Assembly: GCA_949128115.1 (NCBI GenBank)
Contig: OX421963.1
Location: forward strand, 77,867,635-77,931,634
Direction of reading: 5' to 3'
Source: Anaspis maculata
Lineage: Eukaryota; Arthropoda; Insecta; Coleoptera; Scraptiidae
DNA length: 64,000 nt
The notes under the pieces were generated by a model that made no database searches, had not been told where the DNA came from, and saw nothing but the letters and a program-made list of their open reading frames with translations. Made by a program: the position numbers and the translations under genes. The stretch's first letter is position 1. Every line of letters begins with the position of its first letter. This document shows, one piece after another, positions 21,271 through 30,764 of this stretch.

Positions 21271-24200
21271 CTAGTCTGAGGTATTTGGGTCTTGGTCTTC
21301 GTCTAATTCTACATTTGACGGTTTTATCCGGTCAAAGTTGACAGTCATATATTTATTATTGGAAGTTAGTAGCTCTACGCAATTCGGAGGTAAGAGTCTG
21401 GTTATTTTGTAGGGACCAAGATATGTGGGGGACAATTTGGATTGTCTTGATGGTTTTCTTAAAAACACTGATTGACCAAGTTTGTACTGAGGTCTATTTT
21501 CTTTTACATGTTTGTCAAAACGTTCCTTTGATTTTTGTTTGGAACTATTGATATTGGAAATGACTTTTTTGTTAACATATTGTGCGTAATTTCTCATGAG
21601 TCTCTGGTAATCATCTTGAAGTTCTGCTTCATTGGTAAAAATATTATCTCTAGATGGATCAATATGTCCAAAAACAATTTCCTGAGGGGTGAATTTGGTT
21701 GAAGCTGACTTGCTAAGGTTATATGTTTTTATAGCGAAAGGTAGTGCGTCAACTACAGGTTTATGAGGATAATCGATGTGGAAACTTCTAATAGAATCCA
21801 TCAATGTGGCGTGAAAACGTTCCACTTGCCCATTAGCTTGGGGATGATCAGTGGGACTGACAGTTAGTCTAATGTCGTACAATTCGATTAGATTTTTGAA
21901 CGATTGGTTCATAAATTCGCTTCCGGCATCTACATGAATTCGTTGTGGTACAGGGTAGTGTTGGAAGTACAATAATAATTTATCAGTAACGCTTCTTGCT
22001 TGTTTGTTAGGAATTGGATAAGCCTGTGCATATTTTGAAAAGTTATCAACAATTGTCAGAAGATGTAACTGGGGATGTACGTCTAGTGTGTCCATGTTTA
22101 TGTGTTGAAATGGTCGTTCTGGTGTTTTTGTAATTACGAGGGGAAAATCTGTGTTTTGCCTATTAATCTTCGATTGATTACAAGTCTGACACCGTTTTAC
22201 AAATTCTTCTATATCTGTTTTCATATTGGGCCATAAATGTTGTTCACGTATTCTTCGAAATGTTTCATTGATACCTTTATGTAAATTATTCTTTGAGGAA
22301 TGCCATTTCGACATTATTTCGTTCTTTTCTTCAGGCGTTAGGTCTTTTTGCAATTTGATTATATCATGGCAAATATGGAATTTGAAAGTATCGGCGTTGA
22401 ATAAATGACTCAAAATTCTTTTCAATGGTAGGTGATTGACCTTGTTTAAATGATATTCTTTAGGTTCTAAATTTTCTTTGATCTCGTAGAGAAGTCTGAA
22501 TAAATCTTTTTGAGAAAGTCTTGATAAATTGTCTACGGGCAATTTGATGAAATAGTATTTTCGATTAGTGACCTTTAAGCTGTTTTTGATAGTCAATGTT
22601 TCAGTTAGATTCAAATTTCTTTCTGTAGTACATGTATCTGCGACATAGGTTGCAATATGGGGTGTATCCTCATTTTCATTATTGGGAATGAATGCTATTA
22701 TATTTTTGTGGTAAGCAAGTGTCACATAGTCGTTTGTCTCTTTTATTAAATCAAAATTTATTGAAGGTTGTTCGTTAATAAATCTGTCATATTCGATTTC
22801 GAATTCGTAGTCTGGATTTGCATTGAAATCAATTAAGTCTGGTGTCTCGTTACGATTGATTATTGACTCATCTTCTTCACCTGAAGATGAAGGTGGATTT
22901 GCTGTGATTGGATTTATTCTGATACGCGAAAGCGCATCAGCATTTTTATTTAATTTCCCAGCTTTGTGAATGATTTCATATGTATATTCTTCTAATTTCA
23001 GCCGCCATCTTGAAAGGCGTGAACCTGGGTCTTTGATGGAAAAGAGCCACAAAAGGGGCTTATGGTCAGTGACAATTTTGAAACTACGACCGAAAAGATA
23101 AGGTCTGAAGTGTTTACAACTCCAAACGATTGACAATAATTCTTTTTCAATTGTCGAATATCTGGTTTCAGCTGGATTCAATGTTCTAGATGCGTATGCG
23201 ATTGGAAGATCTTTTCCTATTTCGCCTTGCGAGAGCACTGAGCCGATTGCGAAATCACTAGCGTCCGTGGTGAGGATAAACTCCTTTTCAAAATTTGGAT
23301 ATTGTAAAATAGGAGTTGAAGTCAGTAAATGTTTTAATTGACTGAATGCCGACTGGCATGTTTCATTGAACTCGAATGACTCGTTCTTTTTCAAGAGTTT
23401 GGTTAAAGGTTTAGTGACCTTTGAATAGTTCTTTATAAAACGTCTGTAGTACCCCGTAAGGCCTAAAAATGACTGGATGTCTTTTACACTTCTTGGTTGT
23501 GGAAAATTTAGGACAGCTTTGATTTTCTCGGGATTTGGTTTGAGACCTTCGTCTGTCACAATGTGTCCTAAGTACGCAACTTCTCGTCTTAAGAATTCAC
23601 ATTTGTCGGGCTGTATCTTGAAGTTGTACTTCCGCAAACGTTCGAATACTTTTGAAACGTTTTGTATATGAGTTTCTAATGTTTCAGAGTGGATTATTAT
23701 ATCATCCATATATACCATGCAAAGCTCACCTTGCAGTCCGACCATTATATTGTCCATTACACGCTGGAACGTACTTGGGGCGTTTCGAAGCCCGAAAGGC
23801 ATGCGCAAGAACTCAAAATGGCCGTTCTCAACTGAAAAGGCGGTTTTGGGGATGTCTGCTTTGTTTACTTCAATTTGGTGGAAACCGGAAGCAAGGTCGA
23901 GGGTTGTGAAATATTTAGACTTACCGAGTTGATCTAGAACGTTCTCTATGTTTGGCAAAGGATATTTGTCACCAACAGTGACATCATTAAGTTTCCGAAA
24001 ATCTCTCACGACCCTCCACTTCTGTTTTCCAGAAGAATCTAATTTTTTCGGAACAACCCAGACCGGGCTACTCCAAGGGCTCACCGAAGGTTGAATAATA
24101 TTTTGCTGAAGCATCTGATTTAGTTGACTTTTGACTTCCTCTTTATGTATTTGAGGGTACCGATATGTTTTGGTAAACGATGGCTTAGCCCCGTTTGTAT

Positions 24201-26079
24201 TGATTTCATGTTTGATCTGATTAGTAAAGGATAGTTTATCACCTTCTAGGTGAAAAATATCTTTGAAATTTAAACACAAGTCTTCGATGTTCTCTTTTTC
24301 TTCTAAATTAAGATGATCGAGCCTTAATTGGTTTAAAATATTTTGTTCTCGATCAATATTATTTGAGTGATTAGTAGTGACGTTGTAGTTATTCACGTTA
24401 AAGGTTTCGAAAGGTTCAAGAATTATTTCAGGAAGTTCAACTTCCTTGGTTTCATTGCTTGAGTTCAACATTGTAGTAATAATTTGGTTATCATTTATCT
24501 TTACGATGGAATTAGGAATCTTTACTCCATTGATCTCTAGTTCAGGACATATAAAGGTTGAATCAGCATTATTATTTGAAAATGAATTTATTTTTACTGG
24601 TAGTTGAACTACCTCGATCGTTCTAGGCGATATATGAAAAATTTTCTTCAAAGTAGTATTTGGTTCTTCGAACTCATAGATATAAATTTTAATCCGACTA
24701 TTATTAAAAATTTCTTTTATCATAGAAAGAACGTGCTTCCAGTTTAAGTTATCAAGACCGCATCCGAGCTTTGGCAGTGCTAATTCAGCGATTTGATTTT
24801 CTTCGCATATAACCCGCAAGTTCATTAATGCTGTGTTGATAGAATTGTACGTGGGCTTATCTTGAAAGCGTTCCTTCGTGATAAGGTGAAAAATTTCTCG
24901 CGTTTCATTTACGCTCGAGAAAAAGGAATAAGCAACTTGTCCTACTATCTTTTGCTGAGCTAGCATCGCGTCGGTATTGTGTGGATATTTTATTGCAATT
25001 TTTCTTGCTAAGCCTTGGCCCATTTTAAAATCTTGAGACACTGCGTGCCCAATTGGAATGTTATTGGGTGCATCTAAAATGTCACCTCTTATGAATTCGA
25101 TTGAAAATTGATTAGAAAATCCATTTATTGGATTATTATTATTAGAGAGACTCACGGCGGAGCTCGAAGAATTCCCGAAGGAAGTATTTAAATGATTCTT
25201 ATCTGAATCGACCCTAAGGCTATTATTTGCCTCGGAAATATTTATTCTTTGATTCTCTACTTTGAGAGAAGTATTTTTATTAGAAGATTCATTTATAGGA
25301 TTATTATTATTAGAGAGACTCACGGCGGAGCTCGAAGAATTCCCGAAGGAAGTATTTAAATGATTCTTATCTGAATCGACCCTAAGGCTATTATTTGCCT
25401 CGGAAATATTTATTCTTTGATTCTCTACTTTGAGAGAAGTATTTTTATTAGAAGATCCATTTATAGGATTATTATTATTAGAGAGACTCACGGCGGAGCT
25501 CGAATGGTTCCCGAAGGAAGTATTTGATTTTTTAAATGAATTAGTATCGACTTGGATTGAACACTTTGGTTCTATTGCTTTTTTAGCAATTCTAAGATCC
25601 ACAGAGGGAGTATGAAATTGTCGATTTTCTTCGTTGATTATACGCGGTTTATGTACCGGGTTTCTTGTATTATTTTTATTAATGGATTCACAATGATTTA
25701 AAGTAGTGAGAGAAGTATCACCGTTCCTTGCATAGGAAAATAATTGAATTTCAGGATAGTCTTGAATTGAACAAAATAGTTTTCTTTTAGGAAAATCGAT
25801 AACACAATTGAAATTTAAAATAAAATCCATACCCAAAATTCCGTCGAATAATCCAAAGTCGATAGGTGCAACATGCATTGTGTGCGAATTGAATTTACCG
25901 ACTTGGTATTCGTAAACATGACTGGAAAGTACGGGAATATTTTCAATCCCGGTTATATGAATATCTTTGCTTTGGATTTTACTTTCGGGTGAAATAATAT
26001 TTGGGTGAATCAAACTGATAGAGGCACCACTGTCTAAAAGAAGTTTAAAATTATTTTTTGTGTCTAGAATATAAAACAT
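21271..26079 (-). CDS. pol: Pol polyprotein: protease, repeat linker, macrodomain, RT, RNase H, integrase
   Basis: 1602 residues counted from the first Met; the frame is open further upstream and overlaps gag in the -1 phase. Protease: L-L-L-D-S-G-A (Asp16). Residues about 185-320: Asn/Ser-rich 56-residue repeats. Residues about 325-470: macrodomain of TARG1/OARD1 type with G-D-I-L, M-G-Q-G-L-A, L-I-T-K (Lys402) and G-C-G-L-D (Asp443). RT about 630-830 with Y-M-D-D at 790-793. RNase H with T-T-D-A-S-D (Asp939). Integrase: HHCC finger from His1267 to Cys1300, catalytic Asp1330, Asp1384 and Glu1420 (35 residues between the last two), then a G-P-Y module about 1555. All core catalytic motifs are present and uninterrupted. 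Pol would be made as Gag-Pol by frameshifting at 26190-26196. The macrodomain position recalls dUTPase insertions between protease and RT in some retroviruses. Confidence 0.94.
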   Translation of the reverse strand: MFYILDTKNNFKLLLDSGASISLIHPNIISPESKIQSKDIHITGIENIPVLSSHVYEYQVGKFNSHTMHVAPIDFGLFDGILGMDFILNFNCVIDFPKRKLFCSIQDYPEIQLFSYARNGDTSLTTLNHCESINKNNTRNPVHKPRIINEENRQFHTPSVDLRIAKKAIEPKCSIQVDTNSFKKSNTSFGNHSSSAVSLSNNNNPINGSSNKNTSLKVENQRINISEANNSLRVDSDKNHLNTSFGNSSSSAVSLSNNNNPINESSNKNTSLKVENQRINISEANNSLRVDSDKNHLNTSFGNSSSSAVSLSNNNNPINGFSNQFSIEFIRGDILDAPNNIPIGHAVSQDFKMGQGLARKIAIKYPHNTDAMLAQQKIVGQVAYSFFSSVNETREIFHLITKERFQDKPTYNSINTALMNLRVICEENQIAELALPKLGCGLDNLNWKHVLSMIKEIFNNSRIKIYIYEFEEPNTTLKKIFHISPRTIEVVQLPVKINSFSNNNADSTFICPELEINGVKIPNSIVKINDNQIITTMLNSSNETKEVELPEIILEPFETFNVNNYNVTTNHSNNIDREQNILNQLRLDHLNLEEKENIEDLCLNFKDIFHLEGDKLSFTNQIKHEINTNGAKPSFTKTYRYPQIHKEEVKSQLNQMLQQNIIQPSVSPWSSPVWVVPKKLDSSGKQKWRVVRDFRKLNDVTVGDKYPLPNIENVLDQLGKSKYFTTLDLASGFHQIEVNKADIPKTAFSVENGHFEFLRMPFGLRNAPSTFQRVMDNIMVGLQGELCMVYMDDIIIHSETLETHIQNVSKVFERLRKYNFKIQPDKCEFLRREVAYLGHIVTDEGLKPNPEKIKAVLNFPQPRSVKDIQSFLGLTGYYRRFIKNYSKVTKPLTKLLKKNESFEFNETCQSAFSQLKHLLTSTPILQYPNFEKEFILTTDASDFAIGSVLSQGEIGKDLPIAYASRTLNPAETRYSTIEKELLSIVWSCKHFRPYLFGRSFKIVTDHKPLLWLFSIKDPGSRLSRWRLKLEEYTYEIIHKAGKLNKNADALSRIRINPITANPPSSSGEEDESIINRNETPDLIDFNANPDYEFEIEYDRFINEQPSINFDLIKETNDYVTLAYHKNIIAFIPNNENEDTPHIATYVADTCTTERNLNLTETLTIKNSLKVTNRKYYFIKLPVDNLSRLSQKDLFRLLYEIKENLEPKEYHLNKVNHLPLKRILSHLFNADTFKFHICHDIIKLQKDLTPEEKNEIMSKWHSSKNNLHKGINETFRRIREQHLWPNMKTDIEEFVKRCQTCNQSKINRQNTDFPLVITKTPERPFQHINMDTLDVHPQLHLLTIVDNFSKYAQAYPIPNKQARSVTDKLLLYFQHYPVPQRIHVDAGSEFMNQSFKNLIELYDIRLTVSPTDHPQANGQVERFHATLMDSIRSFHIDYPHKPVVDALPFAIKTYNLSKSASTKFTPQEIVFGHIDPSRDNIFTNEAELQDDYQRLMRNYAQYVNKKVISNINSSKQKSKERFDKHVKENRPQYKLGQSVFLRKPSRQSKLSPTYLGPYKITRLLPPNCVELLTSNNKYMTVNFDRIKPSNVELDEDQDPNTSD
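24670..25107 (-). other. Macrodomain (TARG1/OARD1-like) within pol
   Basis: About 146 residues (Pol 325-470). It begins F-S-I-E-F-I-R-G-D-I-L and ends I-K-I-Y-I-Y-E-F, the usual first and last strands. It has a Gly-rich loop M-G-Q-G-L-A, H-L-I-T-K-E with Lys402, K-P-T-Y, and P-K-L-G-C-G-L-D-N-L-N-W with Asp443. In human TARG1 the catalytic pair is Lys84 and Asp125, also 41 residues apart, in L-I-T-K and G-C-G-L-D contexts. TARG1 removes ADP-ribose from glutamate/aspartate and deacylates O-acetyl-ADP-ribose. The preserved residues suggest an active ADP-ribosyl hydrolase; its role in the element is inference (for example reversing host ADP-ribosylation). Confidence 0.9.
25125..25520 (-). repeat. 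168-bp tandem repeat inside pol
   Basis: About 2.4 copies with a period of 168 bp: the word ATTAGAGAGA starts at 25141, 25309 and 25477. The period is 56 codons, so the frame is kept. Copies differ by only a few bases. It encodes an Asn/Ser-rich, probably disordered linker between protease and macrodomain. Confidence 0.92.
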
Positions 26080-26114
26080 TTTGTGTTGGCTATCATGGGA
26101 CTTTGCATTTAAAA

Positions 26115-27080
26115 TTACATTTCGGACTCGCTCACGTGCGTCTGGGTTATAGGAGACTGGACGTCCGGGGAATCCAGCTCCGCATCTTCGTTTTTTAAAT
26201 AATTTACGCGAGGAGCGGGATTGTTTGAGAAATTATTGTTTGGTCGATTTTGAAAATTACTTTGACCTGAAAAATTTCTATTTTGAGGATTTGCATTATT
26301 GTGACTCGAATTATTTATTCTTCTGAAGCAATTTACTATTAAATGACCAGGTTTTTTGCAGTAATTGCAGAATTTCGCGTCTGGTCGTGGATTTGGATTA
26401 TGAGCATAATTGCTCGGTCCTGCTTGAGGTGAAACATGTTGGTTATGGTAATTTTGTCGTGGAAAGCTTTTAAATGTTTTCGTATTGTTTTGACTGCTGC
26501 GCGTTGATCTTAGGTATGCAATATTTTCTTCCTCAAGTATTAGTTGGGCGGCTTCGCTAATGGATAATGGTTTTTGTGCTCTTATTAATTGACCTAAGGG
26601 GTCATTTAATCCGGCTAATAAAGTTTTCAGTCCGATCTTTTCGTGTGACTCGATTAAAGTGTTTTTATGTAATGGGTCAATTTCGTCGTCGAGTCGAACA
26701 CTCGACCTTAATTTTGTTAATAAATTTTCTATTTTTGTTACGAAGCTTCGCGCTGTTTCAGTCGTTTTTTGGAAAGAATTTGTGAGGTCTCTGACGAGAG
26801 CTTCGGTATCCCTACAATCGCCAAAGTGGCCTATTAAAAGGGGCCTTATTGCTTCCCAGGTTGTTAGATTCCTCGAGGATATGAAAGTTTTAGCTTTTCC
26901 AGTTAGTTTGGATTTAATTAGGAAAACAAGGACATTTTCTTGTCCTTCTTCGATGTTTTCCGTTGCAAAATTACATGCTTCTATAAAATCATTCAGTAAG
27001 GCTTGTTCGCCATCGAATGAGGGAATTAAATCTCTAAGATCTCTCAAAGAGAGTTGAATTTCGTTATCACCTTCAGCCAT
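26115..27080 (-). CDS. gag: Gag polyprotein with CCHC zinc knuckle
   Basis: 321 residues from ATG 27080 to TAA 26115. The N-terminal two-thirds is helical and capsid-like, with blocks such as L-I-P-S-F-D-G-E-Q, F-L-I-K-S-K-L-T-G-K-A and a region ending I-S-E-A-A-Q-L-I-L-E. The C-terminal part is basic and Asn-rich. It carries one zinc knuckle of CX2CX4HX4C form, Cys238 to Cys251 (C-N-Y-C ... G-H ... N-C), which should bind genomic RNA. Gag would form the particle core in the cytoplasm. The frame is intact. Pol overlaps its end in the -1 phase and depends on the slippery heptamer about 75 bases before the stop. Confidence 0.92.
   Translation of the reverse strand: MAEGDNEIQLSLRDLRDLIPSFDGEQALLNDFIEACNFATENIEEGQENVLVFLIKSKLTGKAKTFISSRNLTTWEAIRPLLIGHFGDCRDTEALVRDLTNSFQKTTETARSFVTKIENLLTKLRSSVRLDDEIDPLHKNTLIESHEKIGLKTLLAGLNDPLGQLIRAQKPLSISEAAQLILEEENIAYLRSTRSSQNNTKTFKSFPRQNYHNQHVSPQAGPSNYAHNPNPRPDAKFCNYCKKPGHLIVNCFRRINNSSHNNANPQNRNFSGQSNFQNRPNNNFSNNPAPRVNYLKNEDAELDSPDVQSPITQTHVSESEM
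26190..26196 (-). promoter_or_regulatory. -1 ribosomal frameshift slippery site (A AAA AAC)
   Basis: In the gag phase the codons are TTA AAA AAC, giving the canonical heptamer A AAA AAC. Moving back one base enters the pol frame, which I traced open from here to the pol Met at 26079. A stimulatory structure downstream was not worked out; the next 60 bases are G/C richer. Confidence 0.85.
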
Positions 27081-27368
27081 TTCGAATTATCACAGGTAAA
27101 TAATATAATATCAATACACTAAACAAGATAAAAAGGATATAAAATGGAAAGGGGAATACCCCGAAACAAACAATGATGATTATAAAAATAAGTAGACTTA
27201 CTACTTGATGGAAATCGTTGCCGTCGGAGAACTTCAGGACAGGTTCCGCTGGAGCTTCCTTGGTTTGATTACAGATGTAGGCTGCTAGGCTGAAGTGCTG
27301 GAGCACACCACTTAACACTTTTTTACGTATAAAATTTTCAAAAATTATTTGTGCCAAATGGGCCTAGT
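27081..27368 (-). other. Element leader with candidate env splice donor
   Basis: Untranslated leader between primer site and gag. GTAAGT at 27201-27196 (minus strand, after CATCAAGTA) is the best donor for a spliced env RNA. A long frame here begins only at TTG and is not called as a gene. Confidence 0.6.
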
Positions 27369-27386
27369 ATCCTACCGACTGCGCCA
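27369..27386 (-). other. Primer binding site, tRNA-Ser
   Basis: Minus strand TGGCGCAGTCGGTAGGAT is complementary to the 3' end of insect tRNA-Ser including CCA. The same primer type is known for Drosophila 17.6 and 297. One base separates it from the LTR. Confidence 0.9.
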
Positions 27387-27387
27387 T

Positions 27388-27624
27388 TTTTACGTGTTTG
27401 TTTTTCAAAAAGCCTTTTTAAAAAATATCAACTTTATTAAACTGTGAAATAATTTAATTCGTACAAGTTTTAGAACGTAATAACGGATCGACAATTTATG
27501 CGTGCGACGTGCACTCGGTCATGATACAAAGAATTGTGATACGTGCTAACTGCATGAAGTCGTATATATAAACAGCAGGTGCTAAGTAAGCAAAACTAAT
27601 CTTATTCATGACGGGGTCGTAACA
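27388..27624 (-). repeat. Errantivirus 5' LTR
   Basis: 237 bp, apparently identical to 18308-18544. It holds the element promoter (TTTATATATACG and the initiator-like GCAGTTAG). The AATAAA lies at plus positions 27433-27438. Confidence 0.93.
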
Positions 27625-27628
27625 ACCT
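27625..27628. repeat. Target-site duplication, right (ACCT)
   Basis: Matches 18304-18307. Confidence 0.75.
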
Positions 27629-27940
27629 GCTGTTAGTTTATCGTTTAGCAGTGGCGTAGGTAACAATCGTATCAATGTGCGCAAACCGCAATATTGGCCT
27701 CGAATAATATTATTAGGATCCTTTGGTTTGCTATTTAGCACATCTATATCAGCCAGGCAAACACAAGGAAGGAACCTTCAACAGCCAAGCCAAATCAATA
27801 AGGTAGTACTTCAGTTCAATTGAGTCAGGTCAGGTAAATGTAATACACTTCAATCACAAGTTACTGGCAGATAGGTTTATAAGATCGCTTACGTACAAAT
27901 TTTCTTATACCTAAATGCTCAAGTATAGGCCACAGAGGTA
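27629..27940. other. No gene supported
   Basis: Short stretch between the errantivirus and the end of a minus-strand GST; nothing recognised. It does not continue the orphan GST promoter into a GST exon. Confidence 0.5.
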
Positions 27941-27945
27941 TCTAA

Positions 27946-30342
27946 CTACGAGCAACACTTCTTTGCATCCAGTAAAGTCTGTCTGGTTTTCTCGATCCCT
28001 TCTTTACACTCATCGAAGCAAGGTAAGGCCTCCATTTTTCTTAGCCAAACCAGGAGCCTGGGCCACTTCTTCTCGTCGATTTTCTCAATCAGCTCGATGG
28101 CACCCAAGAATGCGACTGTTGCAAAATCGGCCACTGTCAGTGAAGGACCGGCCACGAATCCTTTTTCCAGAAAGGCTTCAAGGAAGTCGTAAGCCTCGTG
28201 TAATGAATCGAACAGCTTCTGGTCCGGCACAACTTTTTCCGATACCATTTTCGTCTGAAAAATTGAACATTCAGAGCCGAGTTAAGAGCCAAACTCGCTC
28301 AACCTATACTCACACTTACTTCACACTCAATTTGACCCAACACAATGGTTTCAGGTAAAAATCCTACTGTGTTAGAGTGAGTTGAGTGAAAAATGAGTGA
28401 GAGTGTAGGATGAGTGGCGTCTCTGAATTTGGCTCTAACGGCTCGATACCAAGTTGGGGCTGAGACCGCCATAAGTGCGGTTACTATAGCAACGGCCAAT
28501 CAAACCGCTCTATTTGGCAAGTTACGCCGTCCTAACTTTTGCGCCTGCAACTTGGTATCAAGCCCTAAGACATTACAATGTGGATACGAAAAAAAATACC
28601 AATGATTGTTGACATAACAATATGAATTGTAGACCAAAAGTAATCATTTTTGACGTAAATAAACTCATTATCAAACTCTTGGATTGAGTGAAGCGAAGTT
28701 GGTCGAAAACACCCTCTACGAAAACCGCTTTCATGCGGTGCAACAATTTGTATTTTATAACTTCAGATAGGCTTGATGAATCACCCAATCAGGCGATCGG
28801 TTACAGTCATATGAATTTATCAATAATAAAAAGAATGCCGTTCAGTTTCACACATTTTAGCATCTATAGGTGATAACTGCGTGAAAATATATTTAGCTCA
28901 GTGGTATTCGCGATTCTATTCTTCCCACCACAAGATGGCTGCCAAAGGCGCATTGCGATGGCAACGATTGGTCTGTGGATTGATTGTCATTCTGGAAGTC
29001 ACTAGTTGGCATTCCGGCTGTCACTACTCATAGGGCGTGGACCGCAATAGTATGCAACCCACTTGCTGGAGGAACGGCTGACGCCCTCTACCAGCCTACA
29101 CACGAAGCTCATCACACAACAAGCTCATGTGTCAATGTGACTTGAAAAGTTAAATTAGAACTGTCATCAATTGAAAAACTCAAAATTTGATGAATGAGTT
29201 ATTGCAGAAATTTTATGTCCAACCGTAATTGAATGACATGAATTTTCAGAACCAGTGTCACTAAGTCGGTTTCAATAAGGGCCGGTGACAGTTTATAGTG
29301 ACTCATTATATACGGTCACTTTCCTGTTGTGCTTCACGACTACATGTACAAATGTCCAAATTATTGGTTTCATGGCTCACAATGTTGTTCACTAGATGTC
29401 GCACAATGGATGTCATTCCGGCTCTGTATTGAAAAAGTACTTGCACTCAAACCCGGCACAATGAGGTCTACCTTATTTGGTCTACCTTAAGTCCCAAAAA
29501 GCCGACATTCGTGTAAAATATTGCCATGTTGCTTGATTGATTCCAGTTGGGGGTTGAGCCCGACTAGAGTGATCCCGTTCAACTACAAAATTGAAACGTG
29601 TAAAACGTACAATTGATTTTTTTCTAATTCTTGGCCAAATCACTGTATGGCGTCGCGACACCAATAGAAATTTATTGCAAGACAGATGATTATTATTTAT
29701 ATTCGTATATATTCGTAATCGCAGTATTCGTATTATTTATATGGATATTATAATATCTAAAGAGAACAAAATGTGTCTGTAGTTTCTGATTCATTCACTT
29801 GATTAAGGACTCACTTACCTACCTTTTACTTATCTATAGAAGGTTTGAAAAATCGTTGCTCAATTTTTTTACGCGTATGGTGTTTATAGGTACCTATGAT
29901 GAACTTACAGCAATTGCAGATATTTTTTGGTTGAGCACTCCGTTGACAAAGTGCAACCTTTGGTCAACAGTTGCACGCTTTTGCAAATCTTTGGGGTACA
30001 ACGAATCGTCTTTCCCATATTTATCCGCAAGATACGTCAATATGGCGTAACTCTCCCATAAAATGAAGCCGTTATCGTCCAAAGTCGGAACAGTGTGCTG
30101 CGGATTCATCTGCAACATTTTTATTTTTTATTTATATCTTGACGATTTATTTGTAGATAAGATTAGGTACGTATATGTAATAACCTTCAACAGCTTACTT
30201 CAATGAATTCTGGAGTTCTTGTTTCGCCTTTCTTGATGTCAATGTATTTTTTGTTGAGCTCCAAATCCAAATGTTTGGCAGTCATCAGCACTGCCCTAAC
30301 ACCGGGCGTTATTGGATTCATATAGAGCGTCGGGAGAGCCAT
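27946..30342 (-). CDS. Glutathione S-transferase, delta/epsilon type (three exons, minus strand)
   Basis: Exons 30342-30199, 30109-29909 and 28254-27946 encode 217 residues; both introns are phase 0 (GTAAGC and GTAAGT donors, CAG acceptors). Exon 1 ([19 protein letters not shown]) places Thr12 at the catalytic Ser position. Exon 2 has [14 protein letters not shown] and [10 protein letters not shown]. Exon 3 has S-L-T-V-A-D-F-A and ends with a Cys-rich tail (A-K-K-C-C-S). Intron 2 is about 1.65 kb and contains inverted-repeat insertions at 28272-28445 and 28448-28562. An ACTCAGTTG Inr-like motif lies about 40 bp upstream. Linking the distant exon 3 to exons 1-2 is inferred from order, strand, phase and the absence of other partners. 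Its promoter and coding parts are untouched by the nearby errantivirus. Confidence 0.87.
28272..28445. mobile_element. Short inverted-repeat element in GST intron
   Basis: AGAGCCGAGTTAAGAGCCAAACTC at the left pairs imperfectly with GAATTTGGCTCTAACGGCTC at the right. GAGTGAG-type words fill both arms. A MITE-like insertion. Confidence 0.5.
28448..28562. mobile_element. Small palindromic insertion
   Basis: GATACCAAGTTG and CAACTTGGTATC form 12-bp terminal inverted repeats around about 90 bp, next to the element at 28272-28445. Confidence 0.45.
28563..29900. other. Rest of GST intron 2, nothing recognised
   Basis: AT-rich intronic sequence without a supported frame, terminal repeat or RNA gene. 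Confidence 0.45.
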
Positions 30343-30764
30343 GTTTACGCCTCGAAAGCTCATGGACAACTGAGTTGTTAATCCTCGTAGTTGCCGTCCG
30401 CACCTGTCTTAATATCATTGTTTCCATTTTATTCGAATGTGTGAAAACGAGGCGAGGAACACCCAAACCCCGGGAGTTCGGTTAGTGATTAGCCAGAGCA
30501 GACGCCTTCAAGTAGCGCTGTGTGTTTGTACCTCGGTATAATATAATCTTTATTCGTGCTATTATGTACAAAATAACATGTACACCCATCAAAACGTAAC
30601 AAAACATGAGGTAAGGTAATAAGTAGGTAAATACTTGAATAGCGAATAAACAATTAATCTTTGGTAAGTAGGTACTTGAATCTAACTTACTAACTCAAAG
30701 GATAGAAAGGTAAGTAGGTAGGTATAGCCATGAAGTATCTAAACTAATGGATCGAAATATGGTG

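Larger units (their letters stand above)
18308..27624 (-). mobile_element. Complete env-bearing Ty3/gypsy (errantivirus-like) element with macrodomain
   Basis: The order on the minus strand is 5' LTR, tRNA-Ser primer site, leader with splice donor, gag, pol (-1 frame), env behind a splice acceptor, polypurine tract and 3' LTR: 9317 bp, flanked by ACCT repeats. The three large frames are open and the LTRs appear identical, so the copy looks recent and potentially functional; activity itself is inference. The layout and the F-type envelope are those of insect errantiviruses. A CCHC knuckle in Gag and a macrodomain in Pol are less usual. It lies in a GST array, between a GST pseudogene and an intact minus-strand GST. 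Confidence 0.93.

Noticed and set aside
27073..27357. 94-codon minus frame ahead of gag
   Set aside because: It starts at TTG, lies in the element leader and ends inside the gag start region. It contains the likely env splice donor and is treated as leader.
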